From Actinospineispora spinosispora DSM 44797 (lineage in GTDB: Bacteria; Actinomycetota; Actinomycetes; Mycobacteriales; Pseudonocardiaceae), in assembly GCF_000429025.1 (NCBI RefSeq), contig NZ_AUBB01000031.1, positions 62,001-126,000 on the forward strand: a DNA stretch of 64,000 bases, written 5' to 3'. Below are positions 35,685-45,200 of the stretch, piece by piece. Under the pieces are notes generated by a model that worked only from the letters and a program-made list of their open reading frames with translations, did no database searches and was not told the origin of the DNA. A program made the position numbers and the translations under genes. Position 1 is the stretch's first letter, and each line of letters begins with the position of its first letter.

Positions 35685-36616
35685 GCGGTGCCCACCGCGA
35701 CCATCAGCGCCAGATCCCCCACGAGCGCGACGACGAAACCGGCGCCGATGCCGGTGTAGACCAACCCGGGTCTGCCGCGCGCGATGAGCACACCGACCCT
35801 GCGGATCAGCAGATGCAGCATGATCCCGACGGCGAGCGCCAGCACCGCCACGCCGATGCTCTGCGCGAGCACATCGTCGGTGTCGTTGGTGAACCGTCGT
35901 CCGAGGAAGGTGCCGAGCACGGCCGGTGCCCCGCCGATCACCCCCATCGAACCCAGCAGCCCCCAGCGACGGCGACCGGACGCGGTCAACGGTGCCGTCA
36001 CGGCGAACGCCTCGGTACCGGTGTGCAGTACGAACGCGGCGGTCAGCAGGATCGCCAGCCCGGTCTCGCCGCTCACCGCGACACTGCCGATGGCCAGACC
36101 GGCGCCCAGTCCGCACAGCCCAGTCCCGGTGGCCAGTACCAGCATCGATCGCCGGGGTGACCACAGTGCGTGTCTGGCACCACCGGACCGGTCCGTCCCC
36201 ACCGACCAGTGCGCGGCTTCACCTCTGGTGAGCTCCTCCTTACGGGAGGCCCCGGCGCCCCGCGACCAGGTCTCATAGCCTGCCGTGACCGCGAGCCCGA
36301 CCAGGAATCCACCGGCCAGTCCGCAGGCGAGCCACCCCGAGGGGCGATACCCGGCCAGGCCATCGATGGCGTGCTCGAGCGCCGCGTGTACCGGGATGAA
36401 CGCCTCGGTGAGAGCGCACCAGAACACCGCGGCCAACACACCCACGACCACCGCGCTCGGCAGCACGTCGGCGGCCCGGCGGCGCCACCCCAGCACCAGT
36501 CCCAGAATTCCGCTGACCGCGACAGCGGATCCGGACAGCATGGTCCACAACTCGTCCATCGACAACGCCTCACGACCGCGAGATTCCTCGATATCGGCGA
36601 GAGCCGTTCGATTCAT
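35681..36616 (-). CDS. ZIP-like membrane transporter
   Basis: A 311-residue protein with about eight hydrophobic segments, arranged as in ZIP metal transporters with a soluble loop in the middle (residues 105-150). The segment LLTAAFVLHTGTEAFAVTAP is in the place of the ZIP metal-site helix (usual pattern HN-x-x-EG) and keeps a His and a Glu but not the Asn, so metal transport is plausible and not certain. The start may instead be ATG 36559, which has a GAGG site. First gene of the operon with the beta-helix protein and hydrolase. Confidence 0.7.
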   Translation of the reverse strand: MNRTALADIEESRGREALSMDELWTMLSGSAVAVSGILGLVLGWRRRAADVLPSAVVVGVLAAVFWCALTEAFIPVHAALEHAIDGLAGYRPSGWLACGLAGGFLVGLAVTAGYETWSRGAGASRKEELTRGEAAHWSVGTDRSGGARHALWSPRRSMLVLATGTGLCGLGAGLAIGSVAVSGETGLAILLTAAFVLHTGTEAFAVTAPLTASGRRRWGLLGSMGVIGGAPAVLGTFLGRRFTNDTDDVLAQSIGVAVLALAVGIMLHLLIRRVGVLIARGRPGLVYTGIGAGFVVALVGDLALMVAVGTA

Positions 36617-36749
36617 CTCGATATGACGGATAATCAGCGCCGGGAGGCTAACCCTCCACCCATTAAGAATGACCTAAATAAGACATAACCGCGACAGTTC
36701 TTTCCACGGTTCTCGATACCAGTTCACCCGGCGAAGCGAGCCACCCGGC

Positions 36750-37394
36750 TCAGCGTTTGACGAGGTGGAGGCGGTATCCCTCGGCCATCAACTCCGCCGT
36801 CACCCTGGCGACCCGTTCCGGTTGGGGACCTCCCTGGCACGGCCGGTACCCGACCTCGACCAGTGCCGCAATGTGCGGGACAAGCGGCGCATCGTCCACC
36901 GGAACTGTGTCGGCCGACCAGATCGGGGTGTAGCGGAAGGTGGCGCATTCCGACAGTTCGGGCAGCACTTCCAGCGCATACCGGTAACGGTGCAGCCGCC
37001 AGCTACCCGGCCGGGCACGCACGATGTTGAGTTGCCCGATCCGCCGATCCGGATAGCGCCCGAGGCCATCGTCGGATGCCGGATAGCCGAGGGTCTGTTC
37101 GTCGGCGCTGGTCCAGGACGGGCCCTCCCAGGTCACGACCAGTTCATCGGCGCCGACCACCGAGGCGAAACGGACGAGCGCCGTGCTCGGTGCGAAGACA
37201 TCGCTGCTCGCGCGCGCCGGACGGCCCGGTGAGATGTGTCCGAGCAGGACGCCTTCGGCGAATGCGAACAGTCGGATCGGGATCGGTCGCCCAGTCGACA
37301 ACAGTCGGGTGTGTGCGTTTCGAATCGCCTCGACCAGGTTGTTCCAACTGGTCTCGGCGAGCACCTCTCCGGTCTCCTGCGTCATCGTCGTCAT
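36750..37394 (-). CDS. Hypothetical soluble protein, 214 residues
   Basis: A cytoplasmic protein without signal or membrane segment, starting MTTMTQETGEVLAETSW. It contains ADELVVTWEGPSWTSADEQT and YRYALEVLPELSECATFRY. No family recognised. It starts 27 bases after the zinc-ribbon membrane-protein gene on the same strand and is therefore probably its operon partner. Open frame upstream of 37394 overlaps that gene and is not coding. Confidence 0.65.
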   Translation of the reverse strand: MTTMTQETGEVLAETSWNNLVEAIRNAHTRLLSTGRPIPIRLFAFAEGVLLGHISPGRPARASSDVFAPSTALVRFASVVGADELVVTWEGPSWTSADEQTLGYPASDDGLGRYPDRRIGQLNIVRARPGSWRLHRYRYALEVLPELSECATFRYTPIWSADTVPVDDAPLVPHIAALVEVGYRPCQGGPQPERVARVTAELMAEGYRLHLVKR

Positions 37395-37420
37395 CCGCCC
37401 GTCACCGCCCCGCTCGGTCG

Positions 37421-38713
37421 TCAGAGGAAGTCCGCGAACGCGGCGGCGCCACGGAGCTGGTCGAGGTCGGCCCGGTGCCGCCGGGAGGAATGTCCTCGGG
37501 ACACGTCGAGGGCACGCTCGATCGAGGCGACCTCCCGCTTGGCCCACTCCGCGATCCTCGTCGGATCCCCGGCCAGGTCATCGAGCGCTTCGGTGTGTCG
37601 ATGACGCCGAGTCGCGCCGTGCGACGATCCGCCGAGGCCGAGCCCGTCGGTCACCCGTCCGAGCGGGCGGGTGACATTCGCCAGCGAGGAGGTGACGCCC
37701 TCCGAGCGGCGGGCGCCGGAACGCACCGCCTTCTTCCGGGCGGCCTTGCCCACCGGGGTGTGCCGGACGAGGTTCAGCACCGGATCGGTCACCGTCGTGG
37801 TCCGGTCACCGGCATCCGGGAGTGGAACGGGTGCGCCGCCCCCTGCGGCCGCCTGGCTGCTCAATGCCGAGACGACGGCCGAACGCTGCTGCTCCAGCTC
37901 TGATTTGCGCCGTAGCATCTCCCGCACCTCGGACGGCGGGTCACCCTGGCGCCGCGACGCGGGCAACTGCTCCCAGGCCCGCTGCGCGTTGGCGATCCGT
38001 GCTAGCTGACCATCCAACGAGCTCAACGTGACCTTCGCCCGGTTCACCCAGTCGCCGTCGGTCACGATGCCGGGGCGCGTCGAGTTGTGTGGAGCTGCCT
38101 GGTAGGTCTCCGTGCCGCGCTCGGTCAGCCATCCGCCGACACTGGCACCGGCCACGATGCCCGCGGCGCTGAGCGCGGCCAGCATCCGCCGTCGTCGCTG
38201 ATCGGTGCGCCGAGTGTGACGCGCGGTCCGGCCACGCTGGCTCTCGACGATCCGCTGCAGGTCCGGGCACGTCGGATCCAGATCTTGGACCAGACGTTTC
38301 GCCCACACCGATTCGCTGGGAGACGGCAGTACCGCCACCCCGTAGCGACCCTCGTAGCTCGGATCCGCTTCGGGGCGGTGGTGCAGGTCGAGCCCGGCTG
38401 CGGGGGCGAACTGCTGCTCCACCAGCATGCGTTCCCAGGATCTCGGTTTCACCAGTACCGCGACACCACCCGCTGCCGACGACCACGTACCGGCCTCGGC
38501 ATACCGCGCTTCGGGATACGACACCTCCGCATGCGGCACCTGAGCGAACGGCACTGTGAGGGCGTCGGACGCCACCCGGACAGCCAGGCGGGCCTTCCTG
38601 GCCTCCGTCCGATGGGCCGGCCGACAGTACTTCCGTGGGGGCTCGCCGGTCAGCTGCTCGACGGGCGTCTCGCAACCGGGCAGTCCGCACGGACTAGTTG
38701 AACCTTGACTCAT
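37421..38713 (-). CDS. Membrane protein with N-terminal zinc-ribbon-like motif
   Basis: A 430-residue protein. The N-terminus has C9, C14, C30 and H34 in a pattern CxLPGC-(15)-C-x3-H, a likely small zinc site. The same pattern starts the MacB-like permease at 56371. A single hydrophobic segment (MLAALSAAGIVAGASVGGWL) lies near residue 180, preceded by RRTDQRRRR, so the zinc motif should be cytoplasmic. The outer part has a coiled-coil-like stretch (LRRKSELEQQRSAVVSALSS) and a basic C-terminus. ATG 38713 has a GGAGAGG site. Function unknown. Confidence 0.7.
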   Translation of the reverse strand: MSQGSTSPCGLPGCETPVEQLTGEPPRKYCRPAHRTEARKARLAVRVASDALTVPFAQVPHAEVSYPEARYAEAGTWSSAAGGVAVLVKPRSWERMLVEQQFAPAAGLDLHHRPEADPSYEGRYGVAVLPSPSESVWAKRLVQDLDPTCPDLQRIVESQRGRTARHTRRTDQRRRRMLAALSAAGIVAGASVGGWLTERGTETYQAAPHNSTRPGIVTDGDWVNRAKVTLSSLDGQLARIANAQRAWEQLPASRRQGDPPSEVREMLRRKSELEQQRSAVVSALSSQAAAGGGAPVPLPDAGDRTTTVTDPVLNLVRHTPVGKAARKKAVRSGARRSEGVTSSLANVTRPLGRVTDGLGLGGSSHGATRRHRHTEALDDLAGDPTRIAEWAKREVASIERALDVSRGHSSRRHRADLDQLRGAAAFADFL

Positions 38714-38774
38714 GTACCTCTCCGCTGGCACGAACAGTTCATCATCGGTGACACTTGGCGAGCCGATCGTCGGC

Positions 38775-39608
38775 TCAGTTCGAACTGCGGAATCCACCCG
38801 AGCCGAGGGAGCCGAGGAAGTTCTCGGCCATCTCTCGCTCGCGGTCGTAATCTCGCGAATCCTGACGCCCCCGGCTGGGTGTCGTGTCGCTACGCTGGGT
38901 ACGGCGTTCCACAGTCCTCGGCTTCACTTCCGGTTCCGGTTCCGTCTCCGCTTCGGGTTTCGCTTCCAGCGCGGGACGGTCTTGCCGAACTGTGGTGTCA
39001 GGCGCGACGGCATCAGCCTTCGGCGCCACCACCGAGGGTGACGGAGCGGGCGACGACAGGGCAGGCAGTGGCGCGGCGGGGGGCAGGCTCGGTGAGCCTG
39101 TCACCTGGATCGGTGCCTGCGCCGGCTGCGAAGCGCTGCCCAGCAGTCCGACGAATAGCCCGACCAGGCCCAGTAGCGCACCGATGGCCACGAGAACCCA
39201 TACTCGCCGACTCCAGAAGTCGGCTCTGGACATCGCGGCTACGCTTCGGCCTGCCGTGGCGCGCAGCTGTTCGAACCGGTCGGCTAGGAGTCGACTGGGA
39301 ACCGCCGTCGGTGTCGGACCGGACGGCTCGGTCCGAGCAGACTCCGGTCCTCGGTGTCGACCGTAGTGTGAGCCGTCGTCGGCGCGCTCGAGCGGTTCGT
39401 CGGCCGGGACCGTGATCCGGCTGGGCTCCGGTGTGATCCTGGGAATCGTGCGCCATTGCCGCTCGGCTGGCCGGGGAGCGCGAGTGGGCGCGGCGTCAGC
39501 GGTCACTGCACTGTCCGGACTGTCGGTCAGCAGCCAGACAGGGGTTTCCCAGGCTTCTGGCCGATCCGCGCGGTGGCGGCGGTCCAGGTCGGAGCTGGAC
39601 AAGCTCAT
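38775..39608 (-). CDS. Single-TM protein with Pro-rich outer part
   Basis: A 277-residue protein with a long cytoplasmic N-terminal part, one membrane segment (WVLVAIGALLGLVGLFVGLL near residue 140) and an extracytoplasmic tail that is first Pro/Ser/Ala-rich and then Glu/Arg-rich. ATG 39608 is preceded by AGAGAGGG. It is first in a three-gene run with the zinc-ribbon protein and the 214-residue protein. The protein at 39979, divergent, has the same layout. Function unknown. Confidence 0.65.
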   Translation of the reverse strand: MSLSSSDLDRRHRADRPEAWETPVWLLTDSPDSAVTADAAPTRAPRPAERQWRTIPRITPEPSRITVPADEPLERADDGSHYGRHRGPESARTEPSGPTPTAVPSRLLADRFEQLRATAGRSVAAMSRADFWSRRVWVLVAIGALLGLVGLFVGLLGSASQPAQAPIQVTGSPSLPPAAPLPALSSPAPSPSVVAPKADAVAPDTTVRQDRPALEAKPEAETEPEPEVKPRTVERRTQRSDTTPSRGRQDSRDYDREREMAENFLGSLGSGGFRSSN

Positions 39609-39942
39609 CGTCGTGTACGCCCTCTCTGTCCGGAACCATCCCCGCAGTGACAAAAGACCAGGTCAGGAGCCGGCGAGTCAGGTCACCCGTGCCGGCACCA
39701 GAACTCCACCATCAGTCCGACTAACGGCGGGCTAACAAGCTCCTAATCCCCCGTGCTTCGGGTTCATCGCCCACGATCGGTCGACAGGTCGGATTCGGGT
39801 CCGTGCCAGTAGCGAGCGGGGGATCGAAGGTCTGAAACTTCGCAACGAAACCGTACTCAACGGTAACTCATCGACATTTATAATTGTCAATTATTTTCAC
39901 TTCAGGCGAATCCCATTACCCGGGGTTTCCACGACACCGGCC

Positions 39943-39970
39943 TGGACACTGAATCCGCACCCTCTATAGT
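39943..39970 (+). promoter_or_regulatory. Promoter with near leaderless start
   Basis: TGGACA (39943-39948), a 16-base spacer and TATAGT (39965-39970) make a SigA-type promoter. The ATG of the downstream gene begins only eight bases after the -10 box, so the transcript is probably leaderless. The whole spacer 39609-39978 is otherwise empty of genes; its AT-rich part (39870-39900) is a candidate Lsr2 binding region. Confidence 0.65.
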
Positions 39971-39978
39971 GTTTCAGT

Positions 39979-40602
39979 ATGCCGACAGAGCAAAGGGCGC
40001 CGGTTTCGCCTGAAGCACGTCGTGGGCGACGCGCGTCCTGCGCCATCCCGATACAGCAGCTGCTGAAGGAAGAAGCCGAAGACGCCCTCGCCGCCGCCTC
40101 CAGGCGGCCTCGCGACAAGTCAAATGCTCACCCATTTCATCTCGCGACGTTCGTCCACGAGAAGTTGACCTCGGCGCGCTCAACGGTGGCGACCGTGAAG
40201 CAGAGACTGCGGTCCACCGTTATCCCATCTCGGCATGCAGCGGCATCCGAGTCGGCCCTGGACCGAAATAAGCCCGCGGCTCTCATCGGCTTGTCAGCGC
40301 TCTTCATAGTGGCACTCGTCCTGATTTTCCTGGTTAGCGGCGCGGACGACTCTCCGCCTCTGATCATCGATTCCACTGGGCCCATTCCGTCAGCGGTGGC
40401 GCCCACGCCACCACCGATTCCCACCACCCAGGCCGCAGCTGAACCGGCGCGGGTGGCGCACCCCGAGAAGAAGGATCATTCCGCCGGATCAGCACACTCA
40501 TCCAAAGGTGCGTCTGCGGGCGCCTCGGGTGCCCAGTCAGCCAACAAGGTTGCGAACGATCTGGCCCGCCAGTGGTTCGGAGTCTCGGCCGGAGGTCGGT
40601 GA
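39979..40602 (+). CDS. Single-TM protein with Pro/Ser-rich outer part
   Basis: A 207-residue protein with a basic cytoplasmic N-terminus (including IPIQQLLKEEAEDALAAAS), one membrane segment near residues 98-118 (AALIGLSALFIVALVLIFLV) and a Pro/Ala/Lys-rich outer tail ending VANDLARQWFGVSAGGR. The ATG is set by the promoter at 39965. Its layout parallels the protein at 38775, but sequence similarity is low. Function unknown. Confidence 0.65.
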   Translation: MPTEQRAPVSPEARRGRRASCAIPIQQLLKEEAEDALAAASRRPRDKSNAHPFHLATFVHEKLTSARSTVATVKQRLRSTVIPSRHAAASESALDRNKPAALIGLSALFIVALVLIFLVSGADDSPPLIIDSTGPIPSAVAPTPPPIPTTQAAAEPARVAHPEKKDHSAGSAHSSKGASAGASGAQSANKVANDLARQWFGVSAGGR

Positions 40603-40770
40603 TCCCAGCTGGACCAGATCAATCAGCTTCGCAGCGGACTCGCCAACAGCCGCCGCCCTGGGATCCGATATCTGGCCGCCGCCCGCACCAGGAGAATTCG
40701 GTGTCACCGAGGGTGCGGCATAATACCGACGAACATGCGGCAACGCGAGCGCCTCAACAAACTCCAGCGC

Positions 40771-41004
40771 TCATCGGTATTGGTTGACCTTCATCGGTGT
40801 CACTGAATCGAGGATTTCTCGCAGTGAGCTCTCCCGCACCCGATAGGAGCCGCGGACCAGTATCGCGCGCAACTCACCGCTGTGAATCATCCGATATACT
40901 GTCATCTTCGACAGGCGCAGCGCGGTGGCTATCTCAGCCACCGTGAGGAGCGAATCCCTAGAATCCTCGATCGCGACCCTATTCCCGATGTCATCGCGAA
41001 TCAT
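40771..41004 (-). CDS. Small helix-turn-helix DNA-binding protein (excisionase/BldC-like)
   Basis: A 77-residue protein with SLLTVAEIATALRLSKMTVYRMIHSGEL followed by VRGSYRVRESSL, given here in part: LTVAEIATALRLSKMTVYRM is the helix-turn-helix and wing of MerR-like excisionase (HTH_17) proteins. It could be a regulator of the BldC kind or an excisionase from a mobile element; no integrase is adjacent. Upstream, 41005-41146 is non-coding. Confidence 0.85.
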   Translation of the reverse strand: MIRDDIGNRVAIEDSRDSLLTVAEIATALRLSKMTVYRMIHSGELRAILVRGSYRVRESSLREILDSVTPMKVNQYR

Positions 41005-41146
41005 GTTGATTAGCCTTCCTGCGCTTGATCACGGATATTCCACTCGAGTCGAGCGGAAGTCCAGTGATACCACACGGTATCCGTGATCAAGAAGAGAGAC
41101 AAGTGAAATAGCACTAAAGGCGGCTAAGCCGATGGTTAAATCGATC

Positions 41147-42466
41147 CTAACGTGCCCGAGAGCGGGTTCCTGCGATTGTCGATGTTCCCCCCACACTGCC
41201 CCCGGTCGCGGCACCACCGAGGATCAGTTCGACCCTGGCGCCGCCGCCCGGCGGAACCCCGAGCCGCATCCGGCCACCCGAGTCGTCGGCCGTCTGCCGC
41301 ACGATGTCCAGGCCGAGACCGGTAGACGCCCCTTGAGATCGGCCTCGCTGGATCAGGCCCTCGTCCTTGAACCCCGGCCCCGCGTCATCCACGATCAGAA
41401 CGCCGTCCGGCCCTCGGGTACGGACCGTGAGCCGCACCGATACCCCAGGCGGGGTATGCGCGAAGATGTTGCCGAGCAACGCATCGAGCGCCGCCGCCAG
41501 AGCGGCCTGACCGGCTCGTACCCGCACCGGTCCCGGGCACAGGTCGCGGACGATGATCCGGCCGGTCTCCTCGGCGAGCGGGGTCCAGAACTCGGCACGC
41601 TCCGCAACCACCGCGACCAGGTCCGACTCGGGGCTCGTACCGTCGGCGGTCGTCCTGCGCGCCGCGCGGATCACTTCATTGAGCACCCTGCTCACCGCGT
41701 CATGGTCCTCGCCGAGCCGCTCCGCGATGTCCGGATCCGGCACGCTGTCGATGTCCAGCCGCAATGAGGTCAGTGGGGTGCGAACCCGATGAACCAGATC
41801 GGCGACGTGCTGGGCCTGCTTGTCGAGCATCTGCTCGACCCGCACGGCGAGCAGGTTGAGTCGCTCGGCGGCACGGCGCACCTCGGTGGATCCGTCCATC
41901 TTCGCCCTGGCGCTCAGATCGCCGGCCGCCATCGTCTCCGCCGACGAGGTGAGGTCCTTCAGCGAGTACAGCAGTCTGCGCGCCAGCCGCTCGGCGAGGA
42001 GCAGTCCCATGAGCAGGAACGCCATGGCCAGCGTCACCACCAGCAGGGTGATCTTCCCGGACTGGCCCGCCAACGCGCCCTCGTCGGCGAACACTCGGAC
42101 CACGGTCTGGCATCCGGTCTGGCCCGCGACCGGAAGCAGAACCTCGAATCCGTCGTCCATCGCGTCGAGCTGGAGCAGGCAGTGTCTGCTGGCCTCGGCC
42201 AACGCCGCCGGACGCGGGGCGGGGAACCCGAGAACCTGCCCGTCGGAGCGGAACACCGTCGTCGCGTAGCCGCTCACCGCTTCGGCGGGCAGTGATCGGG
42301 GGGTCAGGGACCAGGCCAGCGCCGCGACGGCGGCAGCCCGCTCGGTGGCGGTGGCCATGGCCTCACGCTCGGCGTCCCGGTGCACCAGGATGATCAGCGG
42401 GGTGACGAAGCTGACCAGGACCAGACACATCGCCGCCACGACGGCGAGCATCAAGTTCTTATACAT
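41147..42466 (-). CDS. Sensor histidine kinase
   Basis: A 439-residue membrane kinase: helix 1 (residues 6-28), an extracytoplasmic sensor of about 105 residues with two cysteines (C96 and C119), helix 2 (138-157) and a HAMP linker. The phospho-acceptor is H226 in DLVHRVRTPLTS, followed by an N box (LLGNIFAHT), DDAGPGF and GASTGLGLDIV for ATP binding. It begins seven bases after the response-regulator gene. The signal sensed is unknown. Confidence 0.93.
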   Translation of the reverse strand: MYKNLMLAVVAAMCLVLVSFVTPLIILVHRDAEREAMATATERAAAVAALAWSLTPRSLPAEAVSGYATTVFRSDGQVLGFPAPRPAALAEASRHCLLQLDAMDDGFEVLLPVAGQTGCQTVVRVFADEGALAGQSGKITLLVVTLAMAFLLMGLLLAERLARRLLYSLKDLTSSAETMAAGDLSARAKMDGSTEVRRAAERLNLLAVRVEQMLDKQAQHVADLVHRVRTPLTSLRLDIDSVPDPDIAERLGEDHDAVSRVLNEVIRAARRTTADGTSPESDLVAVVAERAEFWTPLAEETGRIIVRDLCPGPVRVRAGQAALAAALDALLGNIFAHTPPGVSVRLTVRTRGPDGVLIVDDAGPGFKDEGLIQRGRSQGASTGLGLDIVRQTADDSGGRMRLGVPPGGGARVELILGGAATGGSVGGTSTIAGTRSRAR

Positions 42467-42472
42467 GACGGT

Positions 42473-43177
42473 TCAGGCGCCGGGGTCGACCAGTCGCAGA
42501 CCGATCCCGCGAATCGTGTGCAGGTACCGAGGGGTTTGAGCGCTCTCCCCCAGCTTGCGGCGCAACCAGGAGATGTGGACGTCGACCGTCTTGTCAGCGT
42601 GGCTGTAGGGCAGCCGCCACACCTCGGTGAGCAGCTGGCGTTTGGTGACGACTTCTCCGACCCGCCGCGCGAGGTAGTAGAGCAGCTCGAACTCCTTGGG
42701 GGTCAGCGTGAGGACCTTGCCGTCGAGCTGCGCCGTGCGCCGCGAGAAGTCCAGCTCTAATCGATCGATGACAATCTTGGGCTCGCTTGCCTGTCTGCTG
42801 ATCTCATGGCCGCGGCGCAGTACAGCGTTTATTCGCGCCACGAGTTGCCCGGAACCGTAGGGTTTGACCAGATAGTCATCCGCACCCGCGTCGAGCAACG
42901 AGATGACGCTGCCCTCGTCGTCGGCTCCGGTCGCCACGATGATCGGTACATGGCTGATCGCGCGAATCATGCGCAACACCTCACGGCCGGTGACATCGGG
43001 TAGTCCCAGGTCCAGGACAACAAGATCGGGACGCGTCTCGACAGCGGCCTTCAGTCCGTCCATACCACTGGAAGCGGACGAGGTGGCGAAATCTGCGTCC
43101 GTCAGGAAACGGAGCACTCGTCGGCGAAGTTCGGGGTCGTCTTCGATCACCAGAATATGTGGCACATGGCACAGCAT
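42473..43177 (-). CDS. OmpR-family response regulator
   Basis: A 234-residue regulator with receiver domain (acidic pair EDD at 12-14, phospho-acceptor D56 in VVLDLGLPD, K105 in LVKPYGSG) and a C-terminal winged helix (LTPKEFELLYYLARR, HISWLRRKLGE, TIRGIGLRL). It partners the kinase encoded immediately downstream. No ribosome-binding site precedes ATG 43177; GTG 43165 is an alternative that removes four residues. The divergent neighbour side has no obvious target gene. Confidence 0.93.
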   Translation of the reverse strand: MLCHVPHILVIEDDPELRRRVLRFLTDADFATSSASSGMDGLKAAVETRPDLVVLDLGLPDVTGREVLRMIRAISHVPIIVATGADDEGSVISLLDAGADDYLVKPYGSGQLVARINAVLRRGHEISRQASEPKIVIDRLELDFSRRTAQLDGKVLTLTPKEFELLYYLARRVGEVVTKRQLLTEVWRLPYSHADKTVDVHISWLRRKLGESAQTPRYLHTIRGIGLRLVDPGA

Positions 43178-43212
43178 AACGTGAGGAATCTGTCCGCGAG
43201 TGCTGACCCGGA

Positions 43213-44985
43213 TTATTCATGGTCGAGCTTTGTGAGTAGATTCTCAGCAGGCGGGACAGGACACGTCGAACTCTCGTCCATCTTTATCGAGGACGACCGA
43301 GAGAGCACCCATGTGGGTAGATCCTCAATCTCCCACGGCTGTCGGTTGACCATGTCATCGACCGAAATGAAGCCGCGCTCGAATACCCCTTCCGCAGCAT
43401 CGACCAAACGATAGTCCTGGCGTGCGGAACCCATCGGATGTGATTCCAGCACCACCACCCGAACCTCGCCCGTGGTGAATCCACACCGTTCTTGTAATGC
43501 GGCGACCAACTGCTCACCCGCAAGATGCGCGTCGCCGAAGTTCCAGCCGAGCATCGTGCCTGCCATCAGTTCTCCGTCGATCACGATCGCATCCTCATGC
43601 GTCGGACCGACGGCTCTCGGCAGCAACCCGAAGGCTCCCCTGCCATGGTGATGCATCGCACGGAAGGTATACACCTTGTGCGAGAAGACTTCAGCTATTT
43701 GTTCACCGTATAGCCGGCGCAGCTGTTGATGTGGCATGGTGGTCGGTTTGGCCACGAACGTGTCGATCTTCTCGATGGCGGACGGTCGCAGCGCCCACAT
43801 CGAAACCGGCCAGTTGCCGGCGTAGTAGCGCATCGCGGCCAGGTAGGAGACCTGATCAGGGCGCACGTTTCCCCAGCCGAAGAGGACGACCAGCGGAATG
43901 GTCAGCAGCGCGATCAGCAGCGGCTGTTCGGCGCTGCCCAGGTCGAGCCGAGGATGTCCCCAGAACAGGTGTAGCACCGAGAACACGATGACCAGATTCC
44001 ATTCCAGCGGCGCCCCGAACGGCATCAGCGCCATCGCGGTCAGATGATAGCCGACCAGCACGACGACCCCGGCCAGGAGAGCCGTGTGGTTGCCGGACAC
44101 CAGCGACAGCGGCGCGCCGAACTCGATCATCCTGGCGATCCAGGCGACGAGACCGGCCCACCGCGACGGGCGCATGTCCTCGGGGAATGAGCGGAACAGC
44201 CGTCGGCTCAGCGCGCGCGGAACGACGGGAGCATTGCTGAGCAAGGTCGAGACGGTGAACGGGAACGCCCGGCTCAGTTTCGAGGTCGCGGCGGCCCACC
44301 ACATCACCACCAGTAGCAACTGTGCCGCGATCATCATGTCGGTCGGCGGGAGCAGAAAGGTCAGCAGGGTGAGCCCGTAGTGCTCGGGGCGGGCGGCCAG
44401 GAAGGCGGTCTTGTCCCGCAGTCCGAGCAGCGGTAGGAGCACCGCCAGCGGACCGACCCGCGCCGGGTCCAGAGCGCCCGTCTCGGTGGCCGACGAGCAC
44501 AACAGCCATCCCGCGGCGAGCAGGACCGCCAGGTAGAGCAGTACGTCGACCAGCGTCCGGGTGCTCCCTCTGGTGAACGGCACCCGGCCCGGCCATGGCG
44601 GAAGCCTGATCGTGCCCGGCCGCAGCCAATACAGCGGCCCACCCAGCGGCGGCAGGAAGGGCAGCGACGTGGGGCCGAATCCACTACCGAGCCCGAGGAT
44701 CTCGAACAGCAGCGCCCAGACGATCACCTTCTGGAAGACCGAGGGCTGGGTCCACCAGTCGCCGATCGAGGCCAGGGCAGCGGTGTCGAAGCTCAACCGG
44801 ACGAACACCAGACCGCCCGCGACGAACCCGACGATCTTGAGTGCGTACAGCACAAGGAAGGCGATGGGCATGCCGGGACCGTGCTCGGCCCAGTGCTTGC
44901 AGAGTGGCTCGAGCCGCTCGGAGCGCCGCCGCCAGTGCCAGAAATGAAGGTCACAGGGTGGAAGCGGCGTGGAGAAGAACCCCAT
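43213..44985 (-). CDS. DUF3556 family membrane protein
   Basis: A 590-residue polytopic protein matching the actinobacterial DUF3556 family: it starts MGFFSTPLPPCD, has IRLPPWPGRVPFTRGSTRT and PEHYGLTLL, and ends in a large soluble domain with YAGNWPVSMWALRP, the HHHGRGAFGLLP segment and EDAIVIDGELMAGTMLGWNFG. The start is placed at ATG 44985 by the family N-terminus and the AGGGGG before it. The related HTTM-like layout (membrane bundle then soluble part) is notable, but the function is unknown. It is a common mycobacterial/nocardial protein. Confidence 0.85.
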   Translation of the reverse strand: MGFFSTPLPPCDLHFWHWRRRSERLEPLCKHWAEHGPGMPIAFLVLYALKIVGFVAGGLVFVRLSFDTAALASIGDWWTQPSVFQKVIVWALLFEILGLGSGFGPTSLPFLPPLGGPLYWLRPGTIRLPPWPGRVPFTRGSTRTLVDVLLYLAVLLAAGWLLCSSATETGALDPARVGPLAVLLPLLGLRDKTAFLAARPEHYGLTLLTFLLPPTDMMIAAQLLLVVMWWAAATSKLSRAFPFTVSTLLSNAPVVPRALSRRLFRSFPEDMRPSRWAGLVAWIARMIEFGAPLSLVSGNHTALLAGVVVLVGYHLTAMALMPFGAPLEWNLVIVFSVLHLFWGHPRLDLGSAEQPLLIALLTIPLVVLFGWGNVRPDQVSYLAAMRYYAGNWPVSMWALRPSAIEKIDTFVAKPTTMPHQQLRRLYGEQIAEVFSHKVYTFRAMHHHGRGAFGLLPRAVGPTHEDAIVIDGELMAGTMLGWNFGDAHLAGEQLVAALQERCGFTTGEVRVVVLESHPMGSARQDYRLVDAAEGVFERGFISVDDMVNRQPWEIEDLPTWVLSRSSSIKMDESSTCPVPPAENLLTKLDHE

Positions 44986-45200
44986 CGATCGGCCCCCTGA
45001 CTTTTCCGTTGGCAGCGGCAACTGTCACGGCGCAGGAATACTAGGCCTCCACCCAGCTCCTCGACGAGGACACGCGGAACTGAATTGGGTGGTTCATTTG
45101 TACCAACAGGACAGATGAGGAGGAAACTGCACGGAGTTATTTTGTTCAGGCACCTGTCGGGGTATTGACTCCTGGGCGAAGAAGGGGCGAGCGCTGTTGG

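Noticed and set aside
40771-41004. Excisionase call implying an integrated element with attachment sites
   Set aside because: No integrase gene or att-like direct repeats were found nearby, so the protein is kept as a general HTH_17 DNA-binding protein.
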